Notes: generated by a model from the letters alone, not told the origin. A DNA stretch of 44,515 bases from Acidovorax sp. Leaf78 (GCF_001422735.1 NZ_LMLZ01000020.1:422593-467107), one strand, 5' to 3'; counted from the stretch's first letter, positions 32,326 to 40,623 are shown. Program-made: numbers and translations.

Positions 32326-32828
32326 GCGGCGTTCTCCTCGCTGGCGCGTCGCACCAGCTCTTCCACGGCCAGGTCGCGCAGTGAGCCCAGGATGGCCAGG
32401 TCCACCTCGTCCAGCTGGCGCGGTGTGCGGTCGATGAGGCACAGCGTGCCGATGTTCTGCCCGCCCGGCATCTTGAGCGGCGCACCCGCGTAGAACTGGA
32501 TGTGCGGCTCGCCGGTGACCAGGGGGTTGTCGGCAAAGCGGTCGTCCAGCGCCACGTCTGGCACGACCAGGGTCTCGTCCTGCAGGATGGCGTGGCCGCA
32601 GAACGAGATGCCGCGCCCGGTCTCGCACACGTCCAGCCCGACTCGGGCCTTGAACCACTGCCGGTCTGCGTCGATGAGCGACAGCAGCACGATGGGCATG
32701 TCGAACTCTTCGGCAGCAAAGGCCGTGAGCCGGTCGAAGCGTTCTTCGGGCGGCGTGTCCAGGATCAGCAGCTGGCGCAGGGCCTGCAGGCGGTCATCCT
32801 CGTTGGCGGGGCGAGGGGGCTCTTTCAT
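32322..32828 (-). CDS. GAF-domain protein
   Basis: 168 residues. A GAF sensor domain spans almost the whole protein: LLILDTPPEERFDRLTAFAAEEF, VLLSLIDADRQWFKARVGL, GISFCGHAILQDETLVVPDVALDDRF and FYAGAPLKMPGGQNIGTLCLIDRTPR. It is of the type usually joined to a kinase or GGDEF domain, but stands alone here. A soluble cytoplasmic small-molecule or redox sensor is likely. It overlaps by four bases with the pseudo-receiver gene, its probable partner. Confidence 0.85.
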   Translation of the reverse strand: MKEPPRPANEDDRLQALRQLLILDTPPEERFDRLTAFAAEEFDMPIVLLSLIDADRQWFKARVGLDVCETGRGISFCGHAILQDETLVVPDVALDDRFADNPLVTGEPHIQFYAGAPLKMPGGQNIGTLCLIDRTPRQLDEVDLAILGSLRDLAVEELVRRASEENAA

Positions 32829-32903
32829 GGCGGTGTGGGGGCAGCAGTCGCGATGGCGCCAATTATGGCCGTGGCTGCGGCCACTGCGCGGGCACCCGGT
32901 GGG

Positions 32904-33914
32904 TCAGTGGGGTTGACCCCGGCCCGCGCCCTGGGAGGGCGTGCCGCCCCGGCCGAACTGGTGCCAGGCGCGGCGCAGCTGCGTGTCGGAGCTGAAGCCC
33001 GCCATCTGCGCCGCCTGCGTCACGTTGCGCCCGGACTGCAGCGCCGCCTCGGCCGTGGCCAGGCGGATGCGGCGCAGGTAGGCCAGCGGGGCGATGCCCG
33101 CATGCTCCAGAAACAGCCGCGTGAGGTGCCGCGGCGACGTGTGCGCCACCTCGGCCATGGCGGGCACGCTCCACTCGGCCTGCGGCTGCTGGCCCACGGC
33201 GTCCTGCACGCGGTGCAGGGCGGCGTGCAGGTGGTTGCGGTGGTGCAGAAACGGCGAGAACTGCGGGTCGTCCGGCCCGCGGCGCAGCACGATGACCATG
33301 GCCTGCGCCACCTGCACCGCCACCGTGGGGCCGCAAAGGTCCGAAATGCGGTGCAGCAGCAGGTCGATGCCGGTGGTGACGCCCGCGCTGGTGTACACCG
33401 GTCCGTCGGTCACGAACACGCGGTTGGCGGCCACGTCGCAGCGCGGGTCCACCTCGGCCAGCTCGTCCAGGTGCAGATGGTGCGTGGTGGCGTGCCGCCC
33501 GGTCAGCAGCCCCGCGTGCGCCGCCAGCACGGCACCCGCGCACACGGTCACCAGCTCCAGCTGCCCGACCGCCAAGCGCAGGCCGCGCAGCCAGTGCAGC
33601 AGCGCCTGGGCCTCGTGGCCGCTCACGTCGATGCGCTGGCCGACCAGGCCGACCAGCACCACCCACGCCGGGCTGGGCAGCGTGTCGGGCAGCGGTGCCA
33701 GCCCGCTGATCGCGACCCCCACCGACGAGAGTGACTCGGGCGTGGGGCTCACGAAGTGCTGCACGAATCGCTCGGGCAAGCCGCGCGCGCGCAAGGTCTG
33801 GTTGGCGATGCGCAGTGCCTCGGCCGGGCCCGCCCAGTCCAGCACCAGGCTGCCGGGCAGCAGGGCGAAGTAGACGTGGATGGGGGTGGGTGGGGTCAGG
33901 GCTGCGGGTTCCAT
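32904..33914 (-). CDS. GlxA-type AraC-family transcriptional regulator
   Basis: 336 residues from ATG 33914. The N-terminal domain (about 1-190) is a DJ-1/PfpI-like fold without a clear catalytic nucleophile pattern beyond VTVCAGAVLAAHAGLLTGR. The C-terminal AraC domain (about 225-325) has the two helix-turn-helix units: WSVPAMAEVAHTSPRHLTRLF and LATAEAALQSGRNVTQAAQMAGFSSDTQLRRAW. GlxA-type regulators are transcription activators with an amidotransferase-like sensor. It is the last gene of the nitrilase-PfpI-regulator operon, overlapping the PfpI gene by 19 bases, and probably controls that operon. Confidence 0.92.
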   Translation of the reverse strand: MEPAALTPPTPIHVYFALLPGSLVLDWAGPAEALRIANQTLRARGLPERFVQHFVSPTPESLSSVGVAISGLAPLPDTLPSPAWVVLVGLVGQRIDVSGHEAQALLHWLRGLRLAVGQLELVTVCAGAVLAAHAGLLTGRHATTHHLHLDELAEVDPRCDVAANRVFVTDGPVYTSAGVTTGIDLLLHRISDLCGPTVAVQVAQAMVIVLRRGPDDPQFSPFLHHRNHLHAALHRVQDAVGQQPQAEWSVPAMAEVAHTSPRHLTRLFLEHAGIAPLAYLRRIRLATAEAALQSGRNVTQAAQMAGFSSDTQLRRAWHQFGRGGTPSQGAGRGQPH

Positions 33915-34525
33915 GGCGTGTCCAATTGGCGGGCAGTGCGCTTTGACAGCGCCTCGCTCACCAGGCGCGTCACCAGGTGCAGGCTCATGTCGATGCCCGC
34001 GCTGATGCCGGCCGATGTGACCAGGGCGCCCCGGTCCACCCAGCGCACATTCTCCCGCACGTCGAGCGCTGGAAACTGCGCGCGCAGGTCGGCAATGTCT
34101 TCCCAGTGCGTGGTCACAGGTCCGTCGGTGACCACGCCGGCCGCCGCCAGGATGAACGCGCCGGTGCACACCGACGCCGTGATCTGCGCGCCGCGCGCCG
34201 CCTGCGCCACCCAGGCACGGGTCTGGGCGCAGGCTGCGGCGGCATCCACCACGCCGCCGGGCACGATGAGCACGTCGGGCGCCGTGGCGGTGGTGAAGTC
34301 GGCGTCCGGCAGCACGCGCAGGCCGGCGCGCGCCTGCACGGGCGCCAGGCTGCGGGCCACGCACTGCACGGCAAACGGCGCGGGTGCGCCGGGCTGCAGG
34401 CGCTGCTGCATGCGGGTGGCGGTGGTGAACACTTCGTAGGGGCCACCCAGGTCCAGCGCTTCCACCTCGTCGAAGACGAGGATGGCGATGTTCAGGGGGT
34501 GCGGAGCTGCAGTGATTGAGGTCAT
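33896..34525 (-). CDS. DJ-1/PfpI family protein, possible isonitrile hydratase
   Basis: 209 residues from ATG 34525. The DJ-1/PfpI fold is clear: NIAILVFDEVEALDLGGPYEVF at the start, APDVLIVPGGVVDAAAA, and ASVCTGAFILAAAGVVTDGPVTTHW with the nucleophile Cys at the elbow, and SAGISAGIDMSLHLV near the end. Family members include isonitrile hydratase, cysteine-dependent enzymes that hydrate isonitriles to N-formamides. The gene overlaps the nitrilase-family gene by four bases and the GlxA-type regulator by 19. A nitrile/isonitrile substrate for the operon is inferred from this pairing, not proven. Confidence 0.88.
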   Translation of the reverse strand: MTSITAAPHPLNIAILVFDEVEALDLGGPYEVFTTATRMQQRLQPGAPAPFAVQCVARSLAPVQARAGLRVLPDADFTTATAPDVLIVPGGVVDAAAACAQTRAWVAQAARGAQITASVCTGAFILAAAGVVTDGPVTTHWEDIADLRAQFPALDVRENVRWVDRGALVTSAGISAGIDMSLHLVTRLVSEALSKRTARQLDTPWNPQP

Positions 34526-35307
34526 GGCTGTGGTGAAGTCGAAGAAAAGACGTAGCGCGGGTAGGTGGCCTGCGCGGCGGCCGGGGCCTGCAGGTCCAGG
34601 TCGACCGTGCAAAAGGGCTGTGCGGGCGAGGTGCGCGCCAGCAGCACACCGTCGGGGCTGATGACCCAGCCTGCGCCGCCGTAGGTGCCGGCGGCGGTGT
34701 CCACGCGGTTGGACGACAGGCTGTACGCCCCGGTGCGTGCGGCGGCCACGGTGCCCACGGCCAGCCACTTTGCGGTGGTGGCGGCGGCTGTGGCGCGGGG
34801 CGAGAGGATGGCCTGCAGGCCGCCCAGCGCGGCATAGTCGCCGTAGGTGTCCAGCGCCCAGAGTTCGGAACAGATGTTGAGCCCGAACGCGAGCGCCCCG
34901 GCGTTAAAGCGGGGAAAGGCAGCGTCGCCGCGCTCGAACCAGTGCGCCTCCCAGCCGCCCGGCTCGTCGGGCAGGTGGAACTTGCGCCGCAGCGGCGTGT
35001 AGCCGCCCAGGCGCGACCAGGCAAAACCTTCGTTGAGGCGACGCCCGTCCACCGTGACAGGGCGCGCGCTCACCACCCAGTCGGCGCCCAGTTCGTGTAG
35101 GCGCTCCTGCCACGCATCGCTCAGTGCCACGGCGGCATCCCAGCGGGCGGGGTCCGGGGGCAGGGTCTCCCACACGGGCTCTACGAACGCGAACTCGGGC
35201 AGCAGCACCAGCGCCGACTGCTCGGCATGGGTGTGCGCGCACAGCGCCGCCCAGGCGGGGTCGAGCAGTGCGGGGAGGTGGGGGAGTTCACAGACGGTGG
35301 TGCGCAT
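34522..35307 (-). CDS. Carbon-nitrogen hydrolase (nitrilase superfamily)
   Basis: 261 residues from ATG 35307 (MRTTVCELPHL); longer in-frame starts are unlikely. The catalytic Glu-Lys-Cys triad is visible: LLPEFAF (Glu), RRKFHLPDEPGG (Lys) and LNICSELWALDTYG (Cys). Such enzymes break non-peptide C-N bonds of nitriles, amides or carbamoyl groups in the cytoplasm. It heads the leftward three-gene operon with a DJ-1/PfpI protein and a GlxA-type regulator. The final gene could act on the product of the second. Exact substrate is unknown. Confidence 0.9.
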   Translation of the reverse strand: MRTTVCELPHLPALLDPAWAALCAHTHAEQSALVLLPEFAFVEPVWETLPPDPARWDAAVALSDAWQERLHELGADWVVSARPVTVDGRRLNEGFAWSRLGGYTPLRRKFHLPDEPGGWEAHWFERGDAAFPRFNAGALAFGLNICSELWALDTYGDYAALGGLQAILSPRATAAATTAKWLAVGTVAAARTGAYSLSSNRVDTAAGTYGGAGWVISPDGVLLARTSPAQPFCTVDLDLQAPAAAQATYPRYVFSSTSPQP

Positions 35308-35471
35308 GGCGGTGGGTCCTGGTGTGTAGGTTTCTGGGTGATCCATCGGGCATCCGTCCTGCGTCATCACGGTGCCATCACTATGGGACATCGCAGTGAG
35401 ACCGGGCGGATGCCATCGTTCAAGGCATGGCGCCAATGGTGCCTGGCCTGCAGGAGCAAGTCCGAACCCCG

Positions 35472-35499
35472 TGGGACAGGTTTCGATCAATTTGGGACA
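35472..35499. promoter_or_regulatory. Direct TGGGACA pair, possible AraC-family operator
   Basis: Two TGGGACA words start 21 bases apart (two helical turns), the classic spacing of AraC-family half-sites. They lie 165-190 bases before the nitrilase start, on the plus strand. The GlxA-type regulator in the operon is the natural candidate. Distance from the gene is a caveat. Confidence 0.35.
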
Positions 35500-35569
35500 T
35501 CCCGCAGGCCCGATGGGCAGACCGGTCGCGCGCCACCGTCCACAGCGCAGTTGAAGGACTTGGAATATG

Positions 35570-35627
35570 GCAAAAAATGGCCTCTACCGCTTACCTGGAA
35601 AGCGCTGACAGCTATCAAATTAATAGT
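35570..35627 (-). repeat. Dispersed ~55-bp intergenic element, copy 5
   Basis: Reverse-oriented copy: CCTCTACCGCTTACC, then AAGCGCTGACAGCTATCAAA and TTAATAG. On the minus strand it reads CTATTAA ... GCTGTCAGCGCTT ... AGCGGTAGAGG, like copy 3. Confidence 0.75.
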
Positions 35628-35768
35628 CGATGCGCGCAGGGCCCGAGATGCTGTTAAGGTGGCTAGGGTTTTCCCTTATCTGTCGATCACGTCTTTCTGC
35701 AGCGTGCTCTTCACCGGGGACTCCCCGACACCGCCTCTGCCACTGCCTCTACCGCTTCATCCACACCC

Positions 35769-36962
35769 ATGGCCCGACGTTCACGCATGTTCTCCCTGTC
35801 AGCGCTGACGCGGGCGTACCAGCGCAACCTCAAGGCCCTGGTGCGCGCCACGGGGCCGGTGCGCACGCCCAAGAAGAAGGTGGTCAAGGTGGTGGCACCC
35901 CTGCGTGCAGCAGCTGTGGCATCGGCGCTCGCACCCGCAGCCCCCCGCAGTGCCACCAGCCGCGCCCGCAAGCCCCGCGTGCCTGCAGTGCGGGGCGAAT
36001 GGCTGGCCGGCGTGGCGCCGGGGCCAGCCGGGGCGCGTCGCTACCACCTCTTCGTGCCGCCAGGGCTGGTGGCGCGGCCTGGCGAGACCTTTCCGCTCCT
36101 GGTGATGCTTCACGGCTGCGGCCAGACGGGGCGCGACCTGGCCGTGTCGTCGCGCATGAACCGGCTGGCCGCGCGCGAGCGCTTTCTGGTGCTGTACCCC
36201 GAGCAAGAGCGCGTGGCTAATGCGCATGGCTGCTGGAACTGGTTCGAGCGCCGCAGCGGCAAGGCCGAGGCCGAAGCAGCCACGCTCCTGGCTGCCGTCG
36301 ACAAAGTGGCGAGCCGCCACCCCGTGGATCTCTCGCGCGTGGCCGTGGCCGGTTTGTCAGCGGGTGCGAGCATGGCGGTGCTGATGGCGGCCACCTACCC
36401 GCACCGGTTCTGCGCCGTCGCCATGCACTCGGGCGTGGCTCCGGGTACGGCGGAGTCCGCGGCCACTGCCATGGCGGCGATGGGCGGGCGGCGCGAGGCG
36501 CAGCTGCCGGAGCCCGTGACGGGGGCCCTGCCCCCCGTGGCTGCAGCGCCCGCCGGGCGCGCACGGCCAGCCATGGCCCGCCCTGCCAAGGTGGCCCGCA
36601 CCACGGCGGCCGCAGCTGTTGCGGTGCCGGCCGTACTGCCCCCTTTGTTGTTGTTGCATGGCGATGCCGACAACGTGGTGTCGGTGCGCAACGCCACGGC
36701 CACGGCGGCGCTGTGGGCCGAGAAACTGGGCGCACGTCCCGGGGCGGCGCGCACCCTGCAGCGCGGCCAAAGGCATGCCACGCAGGTCACCGAATTCAAG
36801 GCCCGCGGACGCACCGTGGTGGCCCTGCGTGAAGTGGTGGGGCTGGCCCATGCGTGGAGCGGCGGCGCGGCCGACCAGCCGTACAGCGACCCGGTGGGGC
36901 CCGATGCCTCAGCCCTGATCTGGGCCTTTGTCGCCAAACAGTTCGATCGCAGAAAAGTTTGA
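35769..36962 (+). CDS. PHB-depolymerase-family esterase (alpha/beta hydrolase)
   Basis: 397 residues from ATG 35769. After a basic, Ala-rich N-terminus of about 70 residues without a clear signal peptide come the alpha/beta-hydrolase features: LVMLHGCGQTGRDLA (oxyanion region), GCWNWFERRSGKAE, GLSAGASMAVLMA with the Gly-x-Ser-x-Gly nucleophile, LLLHGDADNVVSVRN with the Asp and VVGLAHAWSGGAADQPYSDP with the His. These match the esterase/PHB depolymerase family (LpqC type). The substrate may be polyhydroxybutyrate or another ester such as acetylxylan-like; not certain. The Ala/Pro-rich insertion at about 240-290 is unusual. It is followed by dispersed element copy 6. Confidence 0.88.
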   Translation: MARRSRMFSLSALTRAYQRNLKALVRATGPVRTPKKKVVKVVAPLRAAAVASALAPAAPRSATSRARKPRVPAVRGEWLAGVAPGPAGARRYHLFVPPGLVARPGETFPLLVMLHGCGQTGRDLAVSSRMNRLAARERFLVLYPEQERVANAHGCWNWFERRSGKAEAEAATLLAAVDKVASRHPVDLSRVAVAGLSAGASMAVLMAATYPHRFCAVAMHSGVAPGTAESAATAMAAMGGRREAQLPEPVTGALPPVAAAPAGRARPAMARPAKVARTTAAAAVAVPAVLPPLLLLHGDADNVVSVRNATATAALWAEKLGARPGAARTLQRGQRHATQVTEFKARGRTVVALREVVGLAHAWSGGAADQPYSDPVGPDASALIWAFVAKQFDRRKV

Positions 36963-36964
36963 TA

Positions 36965-37020
36965 AAAAAGAGCGCCTACCGCTTGATAGGTAAGCGCTGA
37001 TAGCTATATTTTTAATAGCA
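36965..37020 (-). repeat. Dispersed ~55-bp intergenic element, copy 6
   Basis: Reverse-oriented copy right after the esterase stop: AAAGAGCGCCTACCGCTTG, ATAGGTAAGCGCTGATAGC and TATATTTTTAATAGC. It lies between convergent genes. Confidence 0.75.
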
Positions 37021-37182
37021 AGAGGCGGTTGGTGCCTTGCGCGATGCGTGGCTTGATGGCTTGTCTGTGTCCATGCTGGGCCGGGCAGGTTAAGCCAGGG
37101 CAGGCCAGGGCAGCGCAGTGACCGGGCGGGCAACGCTGCAACGCATCCCCGATCGAGACACGCTTGCCCTCAAGCCCTCCGT

Positions 37183-38787
37183 TCACCGCAACTGGCGCGG
37201 CGCTCCCGCAGCGGGCAGGGCGGGCGCCCCAGGACTGCCACCGTGTTCTGCCTGCAGCTGAAAGGCCGCCACCACCTGCTGCAGGTCGTTCGCCTGCTGC
37301 TGCAGCGCGGCAGCCGCCGCGGTGGCTTCCTCGACCAGCGCCGCGTTCTGCTGCGTGCCCTGGTCCATCTGCGCCACGGCTTGGTTGATCTGCTCGATGC
37401 CGTCGGTCTGCTCGCGGCTGGCCTGGCTGATCTCTTCGATCACCGACGACACGCGCTGCACGCTGTCCACCACGTTCTGCATGGTGGTGCCGGCCTCGTG
37501 GGCCAGCTGGGTGCCCTGCTTGACCTCTTCGGCCGACCGGCTGATGAGCGCCTTGATCTCCTTGGCCGCCTCGGACGAGCGCTGCGCCAGGCTGCGCACC
37601 TCGCTGGCCACCACCGCAAAGCCCCGGCCCTGTTCGCCTGCGCGCGCGGCCTCCACCGCGGCGTTCAGCGCCAGGATGTTGGTTTGGAATGCGATGCCCT
37701 CGATCACCCCGGTAATGTCCGACACCTTGCGCGACGACGCGTCGATGGAGCCCATGGTCTGCACCACTTTTTCGACCACCGCGCCGCCCTGGCGCGCCAC
37801 CTCGGAGGCCGACTGCGCCAGCACGCTGGCCTGGCGCGCGTTGTCGGCGTTCTGCTTCACGTTGGACGTCATCTCTTCCATCGACGCGGCCGTTTGCTCC
37901 AGCGCGCTGGCCTGCGACTCGGTGCGGCCGGACAGGTCGTGGTTGCCCAGGGCGATTTCGCGCGATGCACTGGCGATGTGCTCTGTGCCCTCGCGCACCC
38001 GCTGCACGATGCGGTGCAGGCTATCGCGCATGGCCTGCATGTCCAGCATCAGGCTCGACTGGTCGCCCGTGCGGGTGTTCACGTCCACCGACAGGTCGCC
38101 CTCGGAGATGCTGCGCGCGATGGTGCGGGCATAGCCAGGCTCGCCGCCCAGTTGGCGCAGCAGGTTGCGCGAGATCAGCGTGCCCACCACCAGCAGCGCC
38201 GCGCCCAGCGCCAGTGCGATGGCGCCAAAGCCCAGCGCGCGCTTATAGATGGCCGCATCCACGGTGTCGATGTACACGCCCGAGCCGATTACCCAGCCCC
38301 AGGGCGCAAAGCCTTTGACGTACGACGTCTTTTCCACCGGCTTGTCGCTGCCCGCCTTGGGCCACAGGTAGGGCACGAACCCCGAGCCGTTGGCCTGCAC
38401 CGTGCGCACAAAGTCCACGAACAGCTGCTTGCCGTTGGGGTCCTTGTTGGCCGTCAGGTCCTGGCCGTTGAGTTCGGGGCGCACCGGGTGCATCACCATG
38501 CGCGGGTGCATGTCGTTGATCCACACGTACTCGTTGCCGCTGTAGCGCACCGCCTGGATGGCGGCCGCCGCGCGCTTGCGGGCCTCGTCGTCCGGCATGC
38601 CGCCCTTGGTGCTCAGCTCATGAAAGTGCGTGGCGATGCCGTGCGCGGCCTCCACCACCTGGCGCACGCCGGTCTGGCGCTCCTCCAGGATGAGCCTGCG
38701 CTCGGAGACCAGGAACCACGCCGTCATCACCACGATGCCCAGGATGGCGCTCAAGACCAGTAAGGCCAGTTTTCTTGCAATGGTCAT
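37183..38787 (-). CDS. Methyl-accepting chemotaxis protein with single Cache domain
   Basis: 534 residues from ATG 38787, preceded by AAAGG; an upstream in-frame start adds 49 unlikely residues. Helix 1 (about 5-27, [21 protein letters not shown]), a periplasmic sCache_2 domain (about 45-190: [22 protein letters not shown], then [16 protein letters not shown]) and helix 2 (about 193-213). A HAMP region ([23 protein letters not shown]) and the signalling hairpin tip [36 protein letters not shown] follow. No C-terminal NWETF-type pentapeptide (it ends APRQLR), so methylation may not need direct receptor tethering. It senses a small, probably organic-acid-like, ligand and talks to CheA/CheW. Lone gene with the Rhs locus to its right. 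Confidence 0.95.
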   Translation of the reverse strand: MTIARKLALLVLSAILGIVVMTAWFLVSERRLILEERQTGVRQVVEAAHGIATHFHELSTKGGMPDDEARKRAAAAIQAVRYSGNEYVWINDMHPRMVMHPVRPELNGQDLTANKDPNGKQLFVDFVRTVQANGSGFVPYLWPKAGSDKPVEKTSYVKGFAPWGWVIGSGVYIDTVDAAIYKRALGFGAIALALGAALLVVGTLISRNLLRQLGGEPGYARTIARSISEGDLSVDVNTRTGDQSSLMLDMQAMRDSLHRIVQRVREGTEHIASASREIALGNHDLSGRTESQASALEQTAASMEEMTSNVKQNADNARQASVLAQSASEVARQGGAVVEKVVQTMGSIDASSRKVSDITGVIEGIAFQTNILALNAAVEAARAGEQGRGFAVVASEVRSLAQRSSEAAKEIKALISRSAEEVKQGTQLAHEAGTTMQNVVDSVQRVSSVIEEISQASREQTDGIEQINQAVAQMDQGTQQNAALVEEATAAAAALQQQANDLQQVVAAFQLQAEHGGSPGAPALPAAGAPRQLR

Positions 38788-38964
38788 CGACAGCCTTTGT
38801 CTGCGGCAGAGAAGGCCGCGCCATGGCAGGTTACTGCTGGATACATCCAGCCCCGCTCGGAACAAACCCGCATGGATGCTGGCTGGGCATGCGGATCTCA
38901 ATCCAGCCGATTCGAATATCGCTTGATACAACATCGACTCAATAAATACCGGAAATCATTCACT

Positions 38965-39252
38965 CTAATGTGCCAGGCAAAGTGTAATCGTCGCAGAACC
39001 TTTATAAACGGCATGTACGGCTTCTGCCTTTATCGCAACGACGTTTTGACCCTCTCTTTGTTGCTCCTCAGTACATGCAGGAATTACCTTTACAATTTCC
39101 GCCAAACGTTTTAGCGTGCCTGCATTTGCTTCGATCAGGCCATCATTGCGGCCCACTGAGTAATAGGCATCTTTTGTATAATAATATGTTATTAAAGCAA
39201 TTGACGAAATTGCAAAGAAAATGCTTAAAAATATCAGAATTACTTTGCGCAC
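38965..39252 (-). CDS. Candidate immunity protein for the Rhs tip toxin
   Basis: 95 residues from GTG 39252, chosen because GGAGG lies five bases upstream; the GTG at 39258 is too close to it. The start overlaps the end of the toxin-tip frame by 13 bases, the usual arrangement for toxin-immunity pairs. It has one N-terminal membrane helix (VILIFLSIFFAISSIALITYY) and a polar domain of about 65 residues with two cysteines that could sit in the periplasm. That location suits protection from a peptidoglycan hydrolase. GC content is far below the neighbours, a sign of recent gain. No homology is recognised; the role is inferred from position and topology. Confidence 0.72.
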   Translation of the reverse strand: MRKVILIFLSIFFAISSIALITYYYTKDAYYSVGRNDGLIEANAGTLKRLAEIVKVIPACTEEQQREGQNVVAIKAEAVHAVYKGSATITLCLAH

Positions 39253-40442
39253 GTACACCTCCGAATAACGCTTTGTTGGTCAGGTCTGAAACCCCATTTG
39301 TTTTCGATGACTCCACTGGGAGAAGCCGAGATGGTCGTGGTTGAACTTGTGGCGATTCCCACGTGCCCACCAGAAGCGACCAAGTCGCCAGGTTGGGCAG
39401 GTCCTGACACAGTAGGCCATCCGGGCACTTGATAGCCAGGCTTTGAGAGTTCGCCAGCACCAGGCGGGTATTTTTCAAGAAGTCGGGATAGCGGACTTCC
39501 ACCCATATTAGGCAGGCTATAGCCTGAATTCTCATATTGGGTGTCCGCAAAAAGATTGCATTTATAAGTGCCTGAACCAAAGCCACTATTGATATCGCGC
39601 CTGTCAGCCTGTTGACTCCAGTCGCGTTTATCCAAGCGCGCGCTATTGATCAAATCAGTAGGACTGCCACAGGGGCACAGGCCAAGAGCATCAGCATACT
39701 TTAGTGGATTACTCGCCGCATATGAAAAATTATTAATTCCTCCTTGTAATCCTATGGGATCCTGAGTCACATACCGTCCCACCCCTGGGTCGTAGTAGCG
39801 GAACCGGTTGTAATGCAGCCCGGTCTCCGCATCAAGTTGCTGCCCCTGCAAGCGAATGGGTTGATGTATGCAGCGGGGGTTGTACTCCTGCTCGATCTCC
39901 CCCCAGGCACCGTACCGGGCCGCCCAGCTCACCTGTCCAGCCTCTTGTCCGTTGGCGTCCACCAGCGCAATGGGTGTGCCCAAGTGGTCCGTCACGAAGT
40001 GCCGGATGGTCAGCGGGTGGGTATCTTCGATGTGGGCTTGGGTGTCCTTGATGAGCTGCAGCGACTCTTGCACTTGGCTTCGCATCTCCTGCGGCAGCAA
40101 GGCGGACAGCTGGTAGCCCGGTTGCAGGACCTCCTTCAGCGCTTGGTGCAGCATCTCTTGGTCGCATTGCTGCAGCTCTGGTTCTTGCGCTTGTGCGTCG
40201 CCGCTGCCGGCCAGGGCCAGCAAGGTTTTGACGGGGTTGGTCTGCCCATCTTTGTGGCGCTCGATCTGCAGCAGCGGCACAAAGCTGCCCGGCTCGTACA
40301 CCGTGTGCTGGATATGGCCGTGGGATTGGGTGTGCACCAGCCGGTCCCCATCCCAGCCGTAGTGGGTGGCTTGGCTTTCCTCGTCAGTCTGTTGGTGTGT
40401 CTTGCTCACCCTGCGTCCGAACGCGTCGTATGGTTTGCCCAT
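39240..40442 (-). pseudogene. Out-of-frame Rhs C-terminal segment with papain-fold toxin tip
   Basis: This frame runs from a possible internal ATG 40442 (MGKPYDAFGRR) to TGA 39240-39242, 400 residues, in a different frame from the Rhs core, which stops at 40384. It begins with Rhs repeats, then an insertion-like helical part, the end-of-core signature (RHFVTDHLGTPIALVDANG, QPIRLQGQQLDAETGLHYNRF, YVTQDPIGLQGG) and a final NPLKYADALGL. The tip that follows is 145 residues (coding 39240-39677): YKCNLFADTQYE with a Cys, PAQPGDLVASGGHVGIATSS with a His, and ENKWGF. This Cys...His layout fits NlpC/P60 or CHAP peptidoglycan hydrolases. Without the 193-bp repeat it would continue the core. Internal start or decay are both possible. 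Confidence 0.8.
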
Positions 40443-40623
40443 CTTTGTGGCGCTCGATCTGCAGCAGAGGCACAAAGCTGCCCGGCTCGTACACCGTGTG
40501 GTGGATCTGCCCGTGGGATTGGGTGTGCACCAGCCGGTCCCCATCCCAGCCGTAGTGGGTGGCTTGGCTTTCCTCGTCAGTCTGTTGGTGTGTCTTGCTC
40601 ACCCTGCGTCCGAACGCGTCGTA
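40238..40623. repeat. 193-bp tandem duplication that breaks the Rhs frame
   Basis: Copy A 40238-40430 and copy B 40431-40623 are back to back, each 193 bases, with five mismatches. Both encode YDAFGRRVSKTHQQTDEE, then ATHYGWDGDRLVHTQSHG and VPLLQIERHKDGQT. Because 193 is one more than a multiple of three, the frame changes from the core to the tip at the A/B junction. Deleting one copy would fuse the frames into 1690 codons. Confidence 0.92.

Larger units (their letters stand above)
35308..35768. other. 461-base gap with repeated TGGGACA words and dispersed element copy 5
   Basis: No gene seen between the divergent nitrilase operon and the esterase. TGGGACA occurs at 35384-35390, 35472-35478 and 35493-35499; the last two are exactly 21 bases apart. 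Dispersed element copy 5 is at 35570-35627 in inverted orientation. Pyrimidine-rich CCTCTGCCACTGCCTCTACC lies just before the esterase start. Confidence 0.55.

Noticed and set aside
40384..40442. Programmed +1 ribosomal frameshift linking Rhs core and tip
   Set aside because: No slippery site or stimulating element is evident, and the 193-bp duplication explains the frame change fully.
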